Shown: piece by piece, positions 56,184 to 64,000 of the stretch
Numbering within the stretch: position 1 is the first letter of the stretch
How the letters are laid out: every line of letters begins with the position of its first letter
NCBI RefSeq assembly: GCF_900176385.1
Contig: NZ_FWXN01000005.1
Span: 186,001 to 250,000 of the forward strand
Source: Janibacter indicus
GTDB taxonomy: Bacteria > Actinomycetota > Actinomycetes > Actinomycetales > Dermatophilaceae
Length of the DNA stretch: 64,000 bases
Direction of reading: 5' to 3'
Position numbers and translations under genes: made by a program
The notes under the pieces: generated by a model
Told to the model about the DNA's origin: nothing
The model's database searches: none
The model's input: only the letters and a program-made list of their open reading frames with translations

Positions 56184-57731
56184 TCAGTCGAGGTAGTCGC
56201 GCAGAACCTGCGAGCGGCTCGGGTGACGCAGCTTGCTCATCGTCTTGGACTCGATCTGACGGATGCGCTCACGCGTCACGCCGTAGACCTTGCCGATCTC
56301 GTCGAGCGTCTTGGGCTGACCGTCGGTCAGGCCGAAGCGCATCGAGACCACGCCGGCCTCGCGCTCGCTGAGCGTGTCGAGGACCGAGTGCAGCTGCTCC
56401 TGCAGGAGCGTGAAGCTCACCGCGTCGGCCGGCACGACCGCCTCGGAGTCCTCGATGAGGTCACCGAACTCGGAGTCGCCGTCCTCGCCGAGCGGGGTGT
56501 GCAGGGAGATCGGCTCGCGGCCGTACTTCTGGACCTCGACGACCTTTTCGGGGGTCATGTCGAGCTCCTTGGCCAGCTCCTCCGGGGTGGGCTCACGACC
56601 CATGTCCTGGAGCATCTGACGCTGCACACGGGCGAGCTTGTTGATGACCTCGACCATGTGCACCGGGATGCGGATGGTGCGGGCTTGGTCGGCCATGGCG
56701 CGGGTGATGGCCTGACGGATCCACCACGTCGCGTAGGTCGAGAACTTGTAGCCCTTGGTGTAGTCGAACTTCTCGACCGCACGGATCAGACCGAGGTTGC
56801 CCTCCTGGATCAGGTCGAGGAAGAGCATGCCGCGGCCGGTGTAGCGCTTGGCGAGCGAGACGACGAGACGCAGGTTGGCCTCGAGGAGGTGGTTCTTGGC
56901 GTTCTTGCCGTCCTGCGCGATCCACCACAGCTCGCGCTTGAACTTCATCTCGATCTTCTCGCCGGAGGCGAGCTTCTCCTCGGCGAAGAGGCCGGCCTCG
57001 ATGCGCTTGGCCAGCTCGACCTCCTGCTCGGCGTTGAGGAGGGCGACCTTGCCGATCTGCTTGAGGTAGTCCTTGACCGGGTCGGCGGTGGCGCCGGCCG
57101 TCACGACCTGCTGCGCGGGAGCGTCGTCCTCGTCGTCGTTGCTGATCGTGAAGCCGGACTTCTCGTCCTGCTCCGTCTCGGGCTTGGCCTTGGCCTCCGG
57201 CTCCTCGCCGAGGACCTCGTCCTCACCGGGTGCCGGCTCCTCGGCCGTGGTGGTCGTCGGGTTGGCCGCGGCCTTCTTCGCGGCAGCCTTCTTCGCGGCG
57301 GCCTGCTTGGCGGGTGCGGCCTGCTTCACCGGGGCGGCGGCCGCGGCTGCCGTGGCGGTGGAGGCGGCCTTCTTCGCCGCGGTCTTCTTCGCCGGGGCAG
57401 CCTTCTTCGCGGGGGCGGCGGCCTTCTTCGTGGCCGTCTTCTTCGCCGCGGTCTTGCTCGCCGCCTTCTTGGCGGGGGTCTTCTTGGCCGTCTTCTTCGC
57501 CGGAGTGGACTCTGGCACCTGAACCTCGATTCCCTGTTCGCCCAGCGCGCGCAGGACGACCCGCCCCCGACTGGGGCTGATCTTGGCCTCGCCGAACGCG
57601 GCCTGCAGCTGATCGCTGGTGATGGATCCGGTCGTGCGGCCCTTCAGGACGAGCTCCTGCAGCGAGGGATGCGAGAACTCCTTGGGGAGGGAGCCCTGCG
57701 TCTCGACGGACCGTGGGGACACAGCAGTCAC
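56184..57731 (-). CDS. Principal RNA polymerase sigma factor (SigA/HrdB type)
   Basis: This 515-residue group 1 sigma factor has region 1.2 ([29 protein letters not shown]), region 2 ([59 protein letters not shown]), region 3 and region 4 ([41 protein letters not shown]). Residues about 70-165 are an Ala/Lys-rich AKKAA repeat tail, common in actinobacterial HrdB. GTG 57731 has AAAGG 7 nt upstream. A TATAAT box lies 100 nt upstream. Confidence 0.96.
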   Translation of the reverse strand: MTAVSPRSVETQGSLPKEFSHPSLQELVLKGRTTGSITSDQLQAAFGEAKISPSRGRVVLRALGEQGIEVQVPESTPAKKTAKKTPAKKAASKTAAKKTATKKAAAPAKKAAPAKKTAAKKAASTATAAAAAAPVKQAAPAKQAAAKKAAAKKAAANPTTTTAEEPAPGEDEVLGEEPEAKAKPETEQDEKSGFTISNDDEDDAPAQQVVTAGATADPVKDYLKQIGKVALLNAEQEVELAKRIEAGLFAEEKLASGEKIEMKFKRELWWIAQDGKNAKNHLLEANLRLVVSLAKRYTGRGMLFLDLIQEGNLGLIRAVEKFDYTKGYKFSTYATWWIRQAITRAMADQARTIRIPVHMVEVINKLARVQRQMLQDMGREPTPEELAKELDMTPEKVVEVQKYGREPISLHTPLGEDGDSEFGDLIEDSEAVVPADAVSFTLLQEQLHSVLDTLSEREAGVVSMRFGLTDGQPKTLDEIGKVYGVTRERIRQIESKTMSKLRHPSRSQVLRDYLD

Positions 57732-57830
57732 CAACAACCTTTCGTCACGGAGGATTCCGCCGGGACGAAGGGAGTGGCGTGACCCCGTCTGACCCGACTC
57801 GCCCGGTCGCTGTGCGCTGGGCTCGTGACC

Positions 57831-57836
57831 ATTATA
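57831..57836 (-). promoter_or_regulatory. -10 box of the sigma factor gene
   Basis: TATAAT within TTTTATAATGGTC on the minus strand is the best consensus -10 in the window. The upstream sequence is G+C-rich without a clear -35, so an alternative sigma or extended contacts may be involved. The leader is about 95 nt. Confidence 0.6.
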
Positions 57837-57882
57837 AAACGCGTGGCCGTCGGGTGCCGCCACCAGGGGCGGTCGGAGGGTC

Positions 57883-58281
57883 TCAGCGGGCCTTGACCGC
57901 CAGCACGTCGCAGGGCGCGTCGAGCAGCACACGCTGAGCATTGGACCCGAGGATCAGCTTGCCGACGGGGGTGCGACGACGCAGGCCGATGATGATCAGG
58001 CTGGCGTCGGTCTCCTCGGCGACGACGATGAGGTCCTCGGCCGGCTCCTTGCCTCGGACGAGGCCACGGACCTCGCCGTCGACACCCGCCTCCTCCATGC
58101 GGGAACGCACCTGCTTGAGATCGTCCTCGTTCTTGCGGGCGGTGTCACCGCTCAGGCCCACGCCACCACGGTCGGAGTGGATGACGACGAGCTTGTCGTT
58201 GCGCAGGCGGCACTCCTCGAAGGCGCGCTCGAGAGCGGCCTCGCCCTCCTTGGTCGACACGTACCCCACGACGATGGTCAT
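57883..58281 (-). CDS. Universal stress protein (UspA family)
   Basis: This 132-residue single-domain Usp starts [25 protein letters not shown]. It has the ATP-binding pattern [21 protein letters not shown], close to the G-2x-G-9x-G(S/T) motif of nucleotide-binding UspA proteins. It probably binds ATP and acts in stress or energy control. The ATG has GAGGAG upstream. A TAGCGT hexamer near 58335 is a plausible -10 box. Confidence 0.92.
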   Translation of the reverse strand: MTIVVGYVSTKEGEAALERAFEECRLRNDKLVVIHSDRGGVGLSGDTARKNEDDLKQVRSRMEEAGVDGEVRGLVRGKEPAEDLIVVAEETDASLIIIGLRRRTPVGKLILGSNAQRVLLDAPCDVLAVKAR

Positions 58282-58388
58282 CGCTCGCTCCTCGTCACAA
58301 CTCGGCTGATGGACTACCTGGGCCAGACGCTACACCGCGGCCCCGTGACCTGTCTCACTCCGGCACCGGTGTCGTCGGCGTGTCCCGA

Positions 58389-59519
58389 TCAGTCGCCGCG
58401 CAGCACGTCCCGGAGCAGCTCGGCCACCTGGTCGACCTCGGTGAGGAAACCGTCGTGACCGACCGCCGAGGAGATCGTGCGCAGCTGCGTCCCGGGACGT
58501 GCCGCGACGACCTCGTGCGACAGCCGCGGCGGGTAGAGCCGGTCGGAGTCGACCGGCGCGACGACGAGTCGACCGGTGAAGTCCTGCAGCGCCGCGGACA
58601 TCCCCCCACGGTCCCGGCCGAGGTCGTGGGAGTTCATCGCCTCGGAGAGCACCGCGTAGGAGTTGGCGTCGAAGCGGCGCGCGAGCTTGCCGCCGTGGTG
58701 GTCGAGGTAGCTCTCGACCGTGTAGCGCGGGCGGCCCTCGGGCCCGGCGGGCTCGTCCTGGACCCGTCGGTCGAAGCGCTCGTGCAGCTCGAGCTCGCTG
58801 CGGTAGGTGATGTGGGCGATGCGGCGGGCGATGGCCAGCCCGGCCTCGGGGCCCTGCGGGTGGTCGTAGTAGTCACCCCCGGCGAACCACGGGTCGTTGC
58901 GGATCGCGAGGATCTGCGCCTGGCTCCACCCGATCTGCTCCGCGGTGGCGTAGCCGCCGGTCGCCAGGGCGATCGCCGTGCCGACGCGCTCGGGGTGGCT
59001 CGCGACCCACTCGAGCGTGCGCATGCCCCCCATCGACCCGCCGATGACGGTGTGCCAGCGCTCGATGCCCAGGACGTCGGCGAGCCGCGCCTCGGCCGCG
59101 ACCTGGTCACGGATGGTGAGGCGCGGGAAGCGACTGCCCCACGGCCGGCCGTCGGGCGCGGCACTGCCCGGCCCGGTGCTGCCCTGGCAACCACCGAGGA
59201 CGTTGATCGCGATGACGAAGTAGTCGTCGTCGAGCGGCGCGCCCTGCCCGATGAGACCCGGCCACCAGCCGGCCGTCGGGTGACCGGGACCGGCCTCGCC
59301 GACGACGTGGCTGTCACCGGTGAGCGCGTGCTCGACGAGCACGGCGTTGTCGCGCTCGGGACGCAGGCGCCCCCAGGTCTCGTAGGCCAGCACGACGTCG
59401 GGCAGGGACTCGCCCGATTCCAGCTCCAGCCGCCCGATCGAGACGAAGCGTCGCTCGCCCGGGTGGTCGCCGTCGCGCCACAGCGCGGTGCTCGCGGGGG
59501 GTGTGGTCGTCACGCTCAC
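58389..59519 (-). CDS. metX: Homoserine O-acetyltransferase
   Basis: This 376-residue alpha/beta hydrolase-fold enzyme makes O-acetyl-L-homoserine from homoserine and acetyl-CoA for methionine synthesis. The family N-terminal AYETWGRL and VEHALTGDSHV, the GCQGSTGPGS region, nucleophile elbow VIGGSMGGMRTLEW, an Asp in VVAPVDSDRLYP and His in SAVGHDGFL are visible. GTG 59519 has GGGAG 6 nt upstream. Expression is very likely controlled by the SAM-IV riboswitch directly upstream: high S-adenosylmethionine should switch it off. metY is not downstream here. Confidence 0.93.
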   Translation of the reverse strand: MSVTTTPPASTALWRDGDHPGERRFVSIGRLELESGESLPDVVLAYETWGRLRPERDNAVLVEHALTGDSHVVGEAGPGHPTAGWWPGLIGQGAPLDDDYFVIAINVLGGCQGSTGPGSAAPDGRPWGSRFPRLTIRDQVAAEARLADVLGIERWHTVIGGSMGGMRTLEWVASHPERVGTAIALATGGYATAEQIGWSQAQILAIRNDPWFAGGDYYDHPQGPEAGLAIARRIAHITYRSELELHERFDRRVQDEPAGPEGRPRYTVESYLDHHGGKLARRFDANSYAVLSEAMNSHDLGRDRGGMSAALQDFTGRLVVAPVDSDRLYPPRLSHEVVAARPGTQLRTISSAVGHDGFLTEVDQVAELLRDVLRGD

Positions 59520-59529
59520 GGAGTGCTCC

Positions 59530-59646
59530 CGAAGTGTCTCGCCTTGCCACGTCGCCTCGACGCGGCCCGGTCATCACCCGGGGCACCCCGTCGCGAGGAG
59601 GGTTGCCGGCCAGCAAGCCGGGGCTTGACGCTGGCACTCATGACCT
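59530..59646 (-). ncRNA. SAM-IV riboswitch
   Basis: On the minus strand the leader begins GGTCATGAGTGCCAGCGTCA at 59645 and has AAGCCCCGGCTTGCTGG, CCGGCAACCCTCC, then GGGGTGCCCCGGGTGATGACC. P1 pairs GGTCAT (59645-59640) with ATGACC (59574-59569). A further hairpin and GGCAAGGC lie 3' of P1, as in SAM-IV rather than SAM-I. A TAGAGT -10 box (59659 to 59654) puts the transcript start at the riboswitch 5' end. SAM-IV elements are known from actinobacterial methionine genes. Confidence 0.88.
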
Positions 59647-59653
59647 GCCGACA

Positions 59654-59659
59654 ACTCTA
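59654..59659 (-). promoter_or_regulatory. -10 box of the metX riboswitch transcript
   Basis: TAGAGT on the minus strand ends about 8 nt before the riboswitch 5' end and lies just after the DUF4192 stop. Confidence 0.55.
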
Positions 59660-59662
59660 ACG

Positions 59663-60778
59663 TCACGAGGCGCGCCCGATCGAGTCGCGTCCGGGCTGCG
59701 GACCCTCGGCCGGGGGCAGGGCCCACGGACGCACCCCCGTGGCCAGCAGACGGAGCATGAGGTCGGCCAGCCGGTGCTCGGGGTCGATCTCGAGGGCCCG
59801 CTCGAGGCAGATGCCGGTGATCGTGCCGTCACCGGCCCACCAGGCGAGGTGCGCCACGGTGACGAGCACCGTGGGCGTGAGCGGCTGCGGCAGGAGCCGG
59901 GCGAGCTCGACGAGCCGACCACGGACGACGAGCAGCTCGTCCGACCAATCCCCTGCCTGCGGCAGCTCGTCGTCGCCCTCCCAGCAGTCGACCCAGGGGC
60001 ACTCCGCCGCCGCGTCGAGGGCGAGCCAGCCGACCTCGAGCGGCACGTCGTCGAGCGAGAAGAACCCCGGCGCGAGCACGGCCATCAACGCGTCGCGCCA
60101 CTGGACGTCGAGCAGCGAGCCGCCCAGCACGGCCAGCTCGGCATCGGGCAGGTCACCGACCGGTCGCGCGCTGCGCCGCGGGTCGAGCACGTGGGACCAC
60201 AGCGCGGCGAGCTCGTCGTCGTCGACCGGCACGGGCTCGCCCGACACGATGACCTGCGCCACCCCCTCGGCGCGCGTCTCGTCCGTCGGCGGCACGACGG
60301 TGGCGACCAGCTCCTCACGACTGGCGAGCGGCCGCACCCCGGCCATGACGAAGGGGGCGACCGCCGGCACCTCCTCGGGCCGCGGGAGCGCGCGCACCTG
60401 CGGCGGGCAGCACCCGTCGTCGCACCCCGGGACCCAGCACCGGCCGTCGCGCACGACGACGTGGTCAGGGACGGCGAGACCGGCCGCCAGGGCCGCCGAG
60501 GTGACGGCCGCGCGGAAGGGGCGGGAGCCCCCTTCGTCGTCCTCGAAGGCGAGCACCACGACCCCCTGCGCCCGCTCGCGGACCATGATCGCGATGCTGT
60601 GCTCGGCGAGAGCGGCGCAGGCCCGGGGGTCGTCGACGAGGTCGAGGCGCTGGACCATCCCGAGCCGCCGACCGTGCAGGGCGGCGAGGACGAGGGATGG
60701 ACCCGGGTGGTAACCGAGCTGGTAGGGCACGAGGACGGCGAGCTCGGAGGCGTCGCGGGGGCTGGCGGTCGGTGTCAT
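59663..60778 (-). CDS. DUF4192 domain-containing protein
   Basis: This 371-residue protein of unknown function is widespread in actinobacteria. The family start is visible as ASELAVLVPYQLGYHPGPSLVLAALHGRRLGMVQRLDL, followed by DHVVVRDGRCWVPGCDDGCCPP and a C-terminal repeat-like helical part (LVTVAHLAWWAGDGTITGICLERALEIDPEHRLADLM). The clustered Cys residues near residue 120 are noteworthy. ATG 60778 begins the conserved region; the frame upstream is unsupported and no good ribosome site is seen. Confidence 0.85.
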   Translation of the reverse strand: MTPTASPRDASELAVLVPYQLGYHPGPSLVLAALHGRRLGMVQRLDLVDDPRACAALAEHSIAIMVRERAQGVVVLAFEDDEGGSRPFRAAVTSAALAAGLAVPDHVVVRDGRCWVPGCDDGCCPPQVRALPRPEEVPAVAPFVMAGVRPLASREELVATVVPPTDETRAEGVAQVIVSGEPVPVDDDELAALWSHVLDPRRSARPVGDLPDAELAVLGGSLLDVQWRDALMAVLAPGFFSLDDVPLEVGWLALDAAAECPWVDCWEGDDELPQAGDWSDELLVVRGRLVELARLLPQPLTPTVLVTVAHLAWWAGDGTITGICLERALEIDPEHRLADLMLRLLATGVRPWALPPAEGPQPGRDSIGRAS

Positions 60779-60864
60779 GCCCCGACCATGCCGAGCGGCC
60801 CGCCCCCTCGACAGAGGGGACGGGCCGGCTGTGGACGAGCGGGTGGGCGCCCGCAGGTCTGGGG

Positions 60865-61287
60865 TCAGTCGGGGACGACGTGCGAGCGCACCGTCGAGCT
60901 CCAGGCCTGCTGCTGGCTCCGGTCCTGCTGCTGGGCCCACTGGGCCTGGTGCGCGGCGACACCCTGCTCCCACGCGATGAACTCCTCGGTCTCCTTGACC
61001 AGGGTCGCCGCGACCCAGCCGATCACCATGACGTCGTCGAGCAGGCCGAAGGCGAGCAGCAGCCCCTCAGGGACGACGTCGACCGGCGAGACGATGTAGC
61101 CGACGCCCGCGAGCATCATCAGCAGCCGCGTCGAGGTCAGGCCGGTGTAGGTGCCGGCCCGCACCGCACGCACCATGCGCGGCACGGCACGCAGCCGCTG
61201 GAGCAGGCTCGGGCCATCGGGGCGCGAGGCGCTGCGGACGGCGGACGCGAGATGGACCGCGCTGCGGGCTCGTCGACTCATGACCAT
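60865..61287 (-). CDS. DUF1232 (YkvA-like) membrane protein
   Basis: This 140-residue protein has the DUF1232 core LMMLAGVGYIVSPVDVVPEGLLLAFGLLDDVMVIGWVAATL, with a hydrophobic pair of segments around the PVDxxPE motif. Function is unknown. A Gln-rich tail (AQWAQQQDRSQQQAW) follows. ATG 61287 has AGGAG 6 nt upstream; ATG 61281 and 61314 are less likely. It is followed by DUF4192 on the same strand after a gap of 86 bp. Confidence 0.85.
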   Translation of the reverse strand: MVMSRRARSAVHLASAVRSASRPDGPSLLQRLRAVPRMVRAVRAGTYTGLTSTRLLMMLAGVGYIVSPVDVVPEGLLLAFGLLDDVMVIGWVAATLVKETEEFIAWEQGVAAHQAQWAQQQDRSQQQAWSSTVRSHVVPD

Positions 61288-61339
61288 CGGGGTCTCCTGA
61301 CGCTCGGGCACCATCGGATGAGGGCGCTCCCACTCGTCA

Positions 61340-62890
61340 TCAACGACGCGGGTCCGCAGAGGATTCCGCAGGGTCGCCGGGTGCGCCCTGGGTCACCAGG
61401 CCATCGGCCCGCTGCTCCCAGAACTGTGCCCCCTCGATCCCGAGCTCACGCGGGTCGAACTGCGGGTCGATGCCCTGCTTCTTCTGGGCGCGGTAGTCCT
61501 TGAGCGCCTTGAGCGCCGGGACCTGCAGCAGCAGGATCCCGAGGATGTTCAGCCAGGCCATCGTGCCGACGCCGATGTCACCCAACCCCCACGCGGAGCC
61601 GGCGGTCGTCATCGCGCCGTAGGCGACGGACGCGAGGATCAGGGCCTGGAGCGCGCGGATCATGCCCCGACGCACGACGCCGTTGCGGATCTTGCGGGTC
61701 AGGTAGGCGAGGTTGACCTCCGCCATGTAGTAGTAGGCGACCATCGTCGTGAAGGCGAAGAAGACGAGGGCCAGCGCGACGAAGCTCGAGCCCCAGCCCG
61801 GAGCCAGCGTGTCGAAGCCCGCCTGGACGAAGCCCGGCCCCGGCTCGGTGTCGGTGCCGACCCCACCGACGTAGAGCGTCTCGTCGCCGAAGGTCTCGCC
61901 CTTGAAGACGGTGTACATGTCGGTCGAGATGATGATGAAGGCCGTGGCCGTGCACACGAAGAGCGTGTCGATGTAGACCGCGAAGGCCTGCACGAAGCCC
62001 TGCTTGGCCGGGTGCGAGACCTCGGCGGCCGCCGCGTGGTGCGGGCCCGTGCCCTGGCCGGCCTCGTTGGAGTAGATACCGCGCTGGACACCCCACTTGA
62101 CCGCCTGGCCGATGATCGCGCCGTAGACGGCGTGGCCGCCGAAGGCTCCGGAGAAGATCTCGCCGAAGACGTGGCCGATCTGGTCGATGTTGACGAAGAA
62201 GACGACGAGCGCGAAGAGGATGTAGAGGATCGCCATCGGCGGCACGACGAACGCGGCGAAGGCAGCGATCCGCTTGACGCCACCGATGACGATGAAGGCC
62301 AGGGCGATGACCACGCCGATGGCAGTGGCCCACGTCGGCACGCCCCAGGCCGACTCGATGGCCGAGGACATGCCGTTGGCCTGGACTCCCGGCAGGAAGA
62401 AGCTCATCGCGAAGACGGTGACGACGGCGAAGACGATCGCGTACACGAGCGAGAGGGTCCTGGCCTTGTGGGCGTAGGCCTTCTCGAAGTAGTAGGCCGG
62501 GCCACCGCGGTACTCACCCGTGTCCGGGTCCTTCTCCTTGTAGATCTGGCCCAACGTGGACTCGATGAAGGAGGTCGCGGCCCCGAAGAAGGCCACGGCC
62601 CACATCCAGAAGACCGCACCCGGACCACCGAAGGCGATGGCGGTGGCGACGCCGCCGATGTTGCCCATGCCGACGCGGTTGGCCAGCGACATCATCAGCG
62701 ACTGGAAGGAGGAGGTGCCGTCCTGCGACTTCTCGCCCTTGGTCAGCTGCCGGATCATGTCCGGGATGCCGAGGACCTGCACCAGGCCGGTGCGGACGGT
62801 GAAGTAGACGCCTGCGACCAGGCACAGCCCGACCAGCGGTATCGACCAGATGAAACCGTTGGCGGAGTCGACGAGTTCGGCGAGTGACAT
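61340..62890 (-). CDS. Alanine/glycine:cation symporter (AGCS family)
   Basis: This 516-residue membrane protein has about eleven helices. AGCS signatures are VGMGNIGGVATAIAFGGPGAVFWMW near the N-terminal third, GGPAYYFEK and WGVQRGIYSNEAGQGTGPHHAAAAE. It should take up alanine or a related amino acid with sodium. ATG 62890 has GGGAG about 10 nt upstream, and a TAGCCT hexamer lies about 40 nt upstream as a possible -10 box. It stands as a single gene. Confidence 0.93.
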   Translation of the reverse strand: MSLAELVDSANGFIWSIPLVGLCLVAGVYFTVRTGLVQVLGIPDMIRQLTKGEKSQDGTSSFQSLMMSLANRVGMGNIGGVATAIAFGGPGAVFWMWAVAFFGAATSFIESTLGQIYKEKDPDTGEYRGGPAYYFEKAYAHKARTLSLVYAIVFAVVTVFAMSFFLPGVQANGMSSAIESAWGVPTWATAIGVVIALAFIVIGGVKRIAAFAAFVVPPMAILYILFALVVFFVNIDQIGHVFGEIFSGAFGGHAVYGAIIGQAVKWGVQRGIYSNEAGQGTGPHHAAAAEVSHPAKQGFVQAFAVYIDTLFVCTATAFIIISTDMYTVFKGETFGDETLYVGGVGTDTEPGPGFVQAGFDTLAPGWGSSFVALALVFFAFTTMVAYYYMAEVNLAYLTRKIRNGVVRRGMIRALQALILASVAYGAMTTAGSAWGLGDIGVGTMAWLNILGILLLQVPALKALKDYRAQKKQGIDPQFDPRELGIEGAQFWEQRADGLVTQGAPGDPAESSADPRR

Positions 62891-62934
62891 GAGACGAGAG
62901 CTCCCTGTGGCGAGTGTCACGGACCCGCGGGAGG

Positions 62935-63669
62935 CTACCCGACGTCGACGCTCGCGGCCGGGAACTCGGTGCGCACGTGCGCGCCGATCTGCCGCATCAG
63001 CCACACGTCCATGCCGGCGCCCACGGCACCGCCGACGACCGGCACGGCCTTGCCGAAGCGCGTGAAGACGCCCTTGCCGGCGGTCGAGAGGATGCGGAAG
63101 CCGACGGCCTTGTTGACCACCATCAGGGCCGGCCCGGGCAGTCGCTGGGCGGCCATGCCGGCGAGCCGGCCGGTGGGCGCGACGACCCCTGCCTTGGCGA
63201 GCAGGTCCTGGGCGTCGGCACCGACGAGGCTGAGCAGGACGGCGGAGCGGATCTCGGGCTGGGCGAGGTCGTAGCCGCGCAGTCGGGCCACGGCCGCCGA
63301 CATCCGGGTCGCCAGGACGTAGAAGCCCAGGACATTGGCCGGCAGGGCGACGACCATGGTCGCGAAGCCGCCGAGGTTGGTGAGGAAGCCGCTGGCACCG
63401 GCGAGCTTGAGCGTGTCGCCGACGACCTCGTCGACCGCCTTGTCGACGTCGCCGCCGTGCTTGGCCAGCGCCTTGTCGGCGACCTGCGCCGCGGAGTCGA
63501 AGGGGCCGCGACCGTCGATGCCGGTGTCGAGGAGGTTTTCGACGAGCTTGAGCGAGGAGCCGGACAGGCCTTGGCGGCTCTTGGGGTCACGCGCCTGATC
63601 GAGGGCGGTCCGCGTGTCCTGCACCTGCTTCTTCTTGCCGAAGCCGAGTCGGTCGGAGATGAATCCCAT
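62935..63669 (-). CDS. EcsC-like protein
   Basis: This 244-residue protein resembles the EcsC family. After a polar start (MGFISDRLGFGKKKQVQDTRTAL) come alternating amphipathic and hydrophobic segments: SGFLTNLGGFATMVVALPANVLGFYVLATRMSAAVARLRGYDL, then VGADAQDLLAKAGV and a Gly-rich KAVPVVGGAVGAGMDVWLMRQIGAHVRTEF. EcsC function is not established. The ATG at 63669 begins the family-like region. It is divergent from the partial gene at the window end. Confidence 0.75.
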   Translation of the reverse strand: MGFISDRLGFGKKKQVQDTRTALDQARDPKSRQGLSGSSLKLVENLLDTGIDGRGPFDSAAQVADKALAKHGGDVDKAVDEVVGDTLKLAGASGFLTNLGGFATMVVALPANVLGFYVLATRMSAAVARLRGYDLAQPEIRSAVLLSLVGADAQDLLAKAGVVAPTGRLAGMAAQRLPGPALMVVNKAVGFRILSTAGKGVFTRFGKAVPVVGGAVGAGMDVWLMRQIGAHVRTEFPAASVDVG

Positions 63670-63714
63670 GTCGGCATCCTGCCACGGCGAAGGGGGCCCG
63701 TCGGTGGACGCGGG

Positions 63715-63720
63715 TAGCCT
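63715..63720 (+). promoter_or_regulatory. -10 box of a probable leaderless promoter
   Basis: TAGCCT ends 8 nt before the GTG at 63729. Confidence 0.4.
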
Positions 63721-63728
63721 CACGCACC

Positions 63729-64000
63729 GTGGGTGGACAGCAGCCGGGAGCCGTCGTCGTCGGGGTCGACGGTGTGGGTGCGGCGCTCCCCCCGCACGGC
63801 GATCCCGTGCTCGCGCGGGACCTCCCTTCGCTCGTCGCCACCCTCTCCCCCGGCACCCGCTGGGTGACCTGGTCGGCCGCCTCGGTCGCCCCGCTCGTCA
63901 CCGCCGGCGCCCGCCTGGACCGCACGTGGGACGTCGCCGAGGCGCACCGTCTGGCCCACGGCGGCTGGGCCGCAGGGCCCGAGCTGGCCTGGGCCGCGGT
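63729..64000 (+). CDS. Partial: N-terminus of a probable 3'-5' exonuclease/DNA polymerase
   Basis: From GTG 63729 a plus-strand frame stays open to the window end (about 90 residues). Segments RWVTWSAASVAPLVTAGARL and RTWDVAEAHRLAHGGW resemble the start of the actinobacterial PolA-like bifunctional 3'-5' exonuclease/DNA polymerase proteins, where a 'W...(A)PLL..GVR..R..D' stretch is followed by helices. The gene is cut by the window end, so the call is tentative. A TAGCCT box 8 nt upstream suggests a leaderless message. Confidence 0.5.
   Translation, partial: MGGQQPGAVVVGVDGVGAALPPHGDPVLARDLPSLVATLSPGTRWVTWSAASVAPLVTAGARLDRTWDVAEAHRLAHGGWAAGPELAWAA

Noticed and set aside
57831-57836. TATAAT considered as evidence of transferred DNA
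   Set aside because: It lies directly in front of the principal sigma factor in ordinary gene context; only a -10 box is implied.

Overview
The window is about 64 kb of very G+C-rich DNA (roughly 70% by eye) with GTG starts, ATGA/GTGA-coupled genes, a mycobacterial-type SOS box, a SAM-IV riboswitch and an actinobacterial division/cell-wall (dcw) cluster that has sepF, yggT and divIVA but no ftsA. This points to a chromosomal segment of an actinobacterium, most likely order Micrococcales and perhaps Intrasporangiaceae/Dermatophilaceae (Janibacter-like). The genus is my inference. I see no tRNA, rRNA, CRISPR array, insertion sequence or prophage.

Layout. (1) 0-3.6 kb: a light/B12-type island. 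A CarH/LitR-like MerR regulator and an SRPBCC protein are divergent from an FAD oxidoreductase and a DUF1365 protein, with a repeated operator-like element between them. (2) 3.6-7.7 kb: homogentisate degradation with an IclR regulator, hmgA, an uncharacterised gene where an isomerase is expected, and fahA. (3) 7.7-13.4 kb: two MFS transporters and tryptophan-to-anthranilate catabolism (tryptophan dioxygenase, kynureninase and, on the other strand, a probable kynurenine formamidase). (4) 13.5-22.2 kb: an SOS-controlled DUF222/HNH protein, small membrane proteins, a MOSC protein, an ABC-2 transporter with its own two-component system, and a DUF4185 lipoprotein. (5) 22.2-28 kb: an S9 oligopeptidase coupled to the replicative polymerase dnaE; then a fatty acyl-CoA ligase. 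(6) 29.7-51.3 kb, almost all on the minus strand and read from high to low coordinates: mraZ, rsmH, ftsL-like, pbpB, murE, murF, mraY, murD, ftsW, murG, murC, ftsQ, ftsZ, pgeF, yggS, sepF, yggT, divIVA, then a DksA/TraR-type zinc-finger gene, lspA and rluD. (7) 51.6-56.2 kb: a divergent moxR - DUF58 - transglutaminase operon. (8) 56.2-64 kb: the principal sigma factor, a universal stress protein, metX under a SAM-IV riboswitch, DUF4192, DUF1232, an alanine/cation symporter, an EcsC-like gene and the 5' end of a probable polymerase/exonuclease gene.

How it works together. The two catabolic blocks send tyrosine/phenylalanine and tryptophan skeletons to central metabolism. The dcw block makes lipid II and the divisome. 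MraZ-type boxes lie on both sides of the mraZ/moxR gap, so one regulator may tie septation to the MoxR operon. Many genes have a TAnnnT -10 box only 6-9 nt before the start codon, so leaderless transcripts appear common.

Most unusual signals: a dispersed oligomer CGAAGGGRG (41 copies counted by eye), the CarH-type operator pair, the unknown gene inside the homogentisate operon, the mirrored MraZ boxes, a 16-bp palindrome inside the ftsZ promoter spacer, and a histone-H1-like Lys/Ala tail on the septal transpeptidase.
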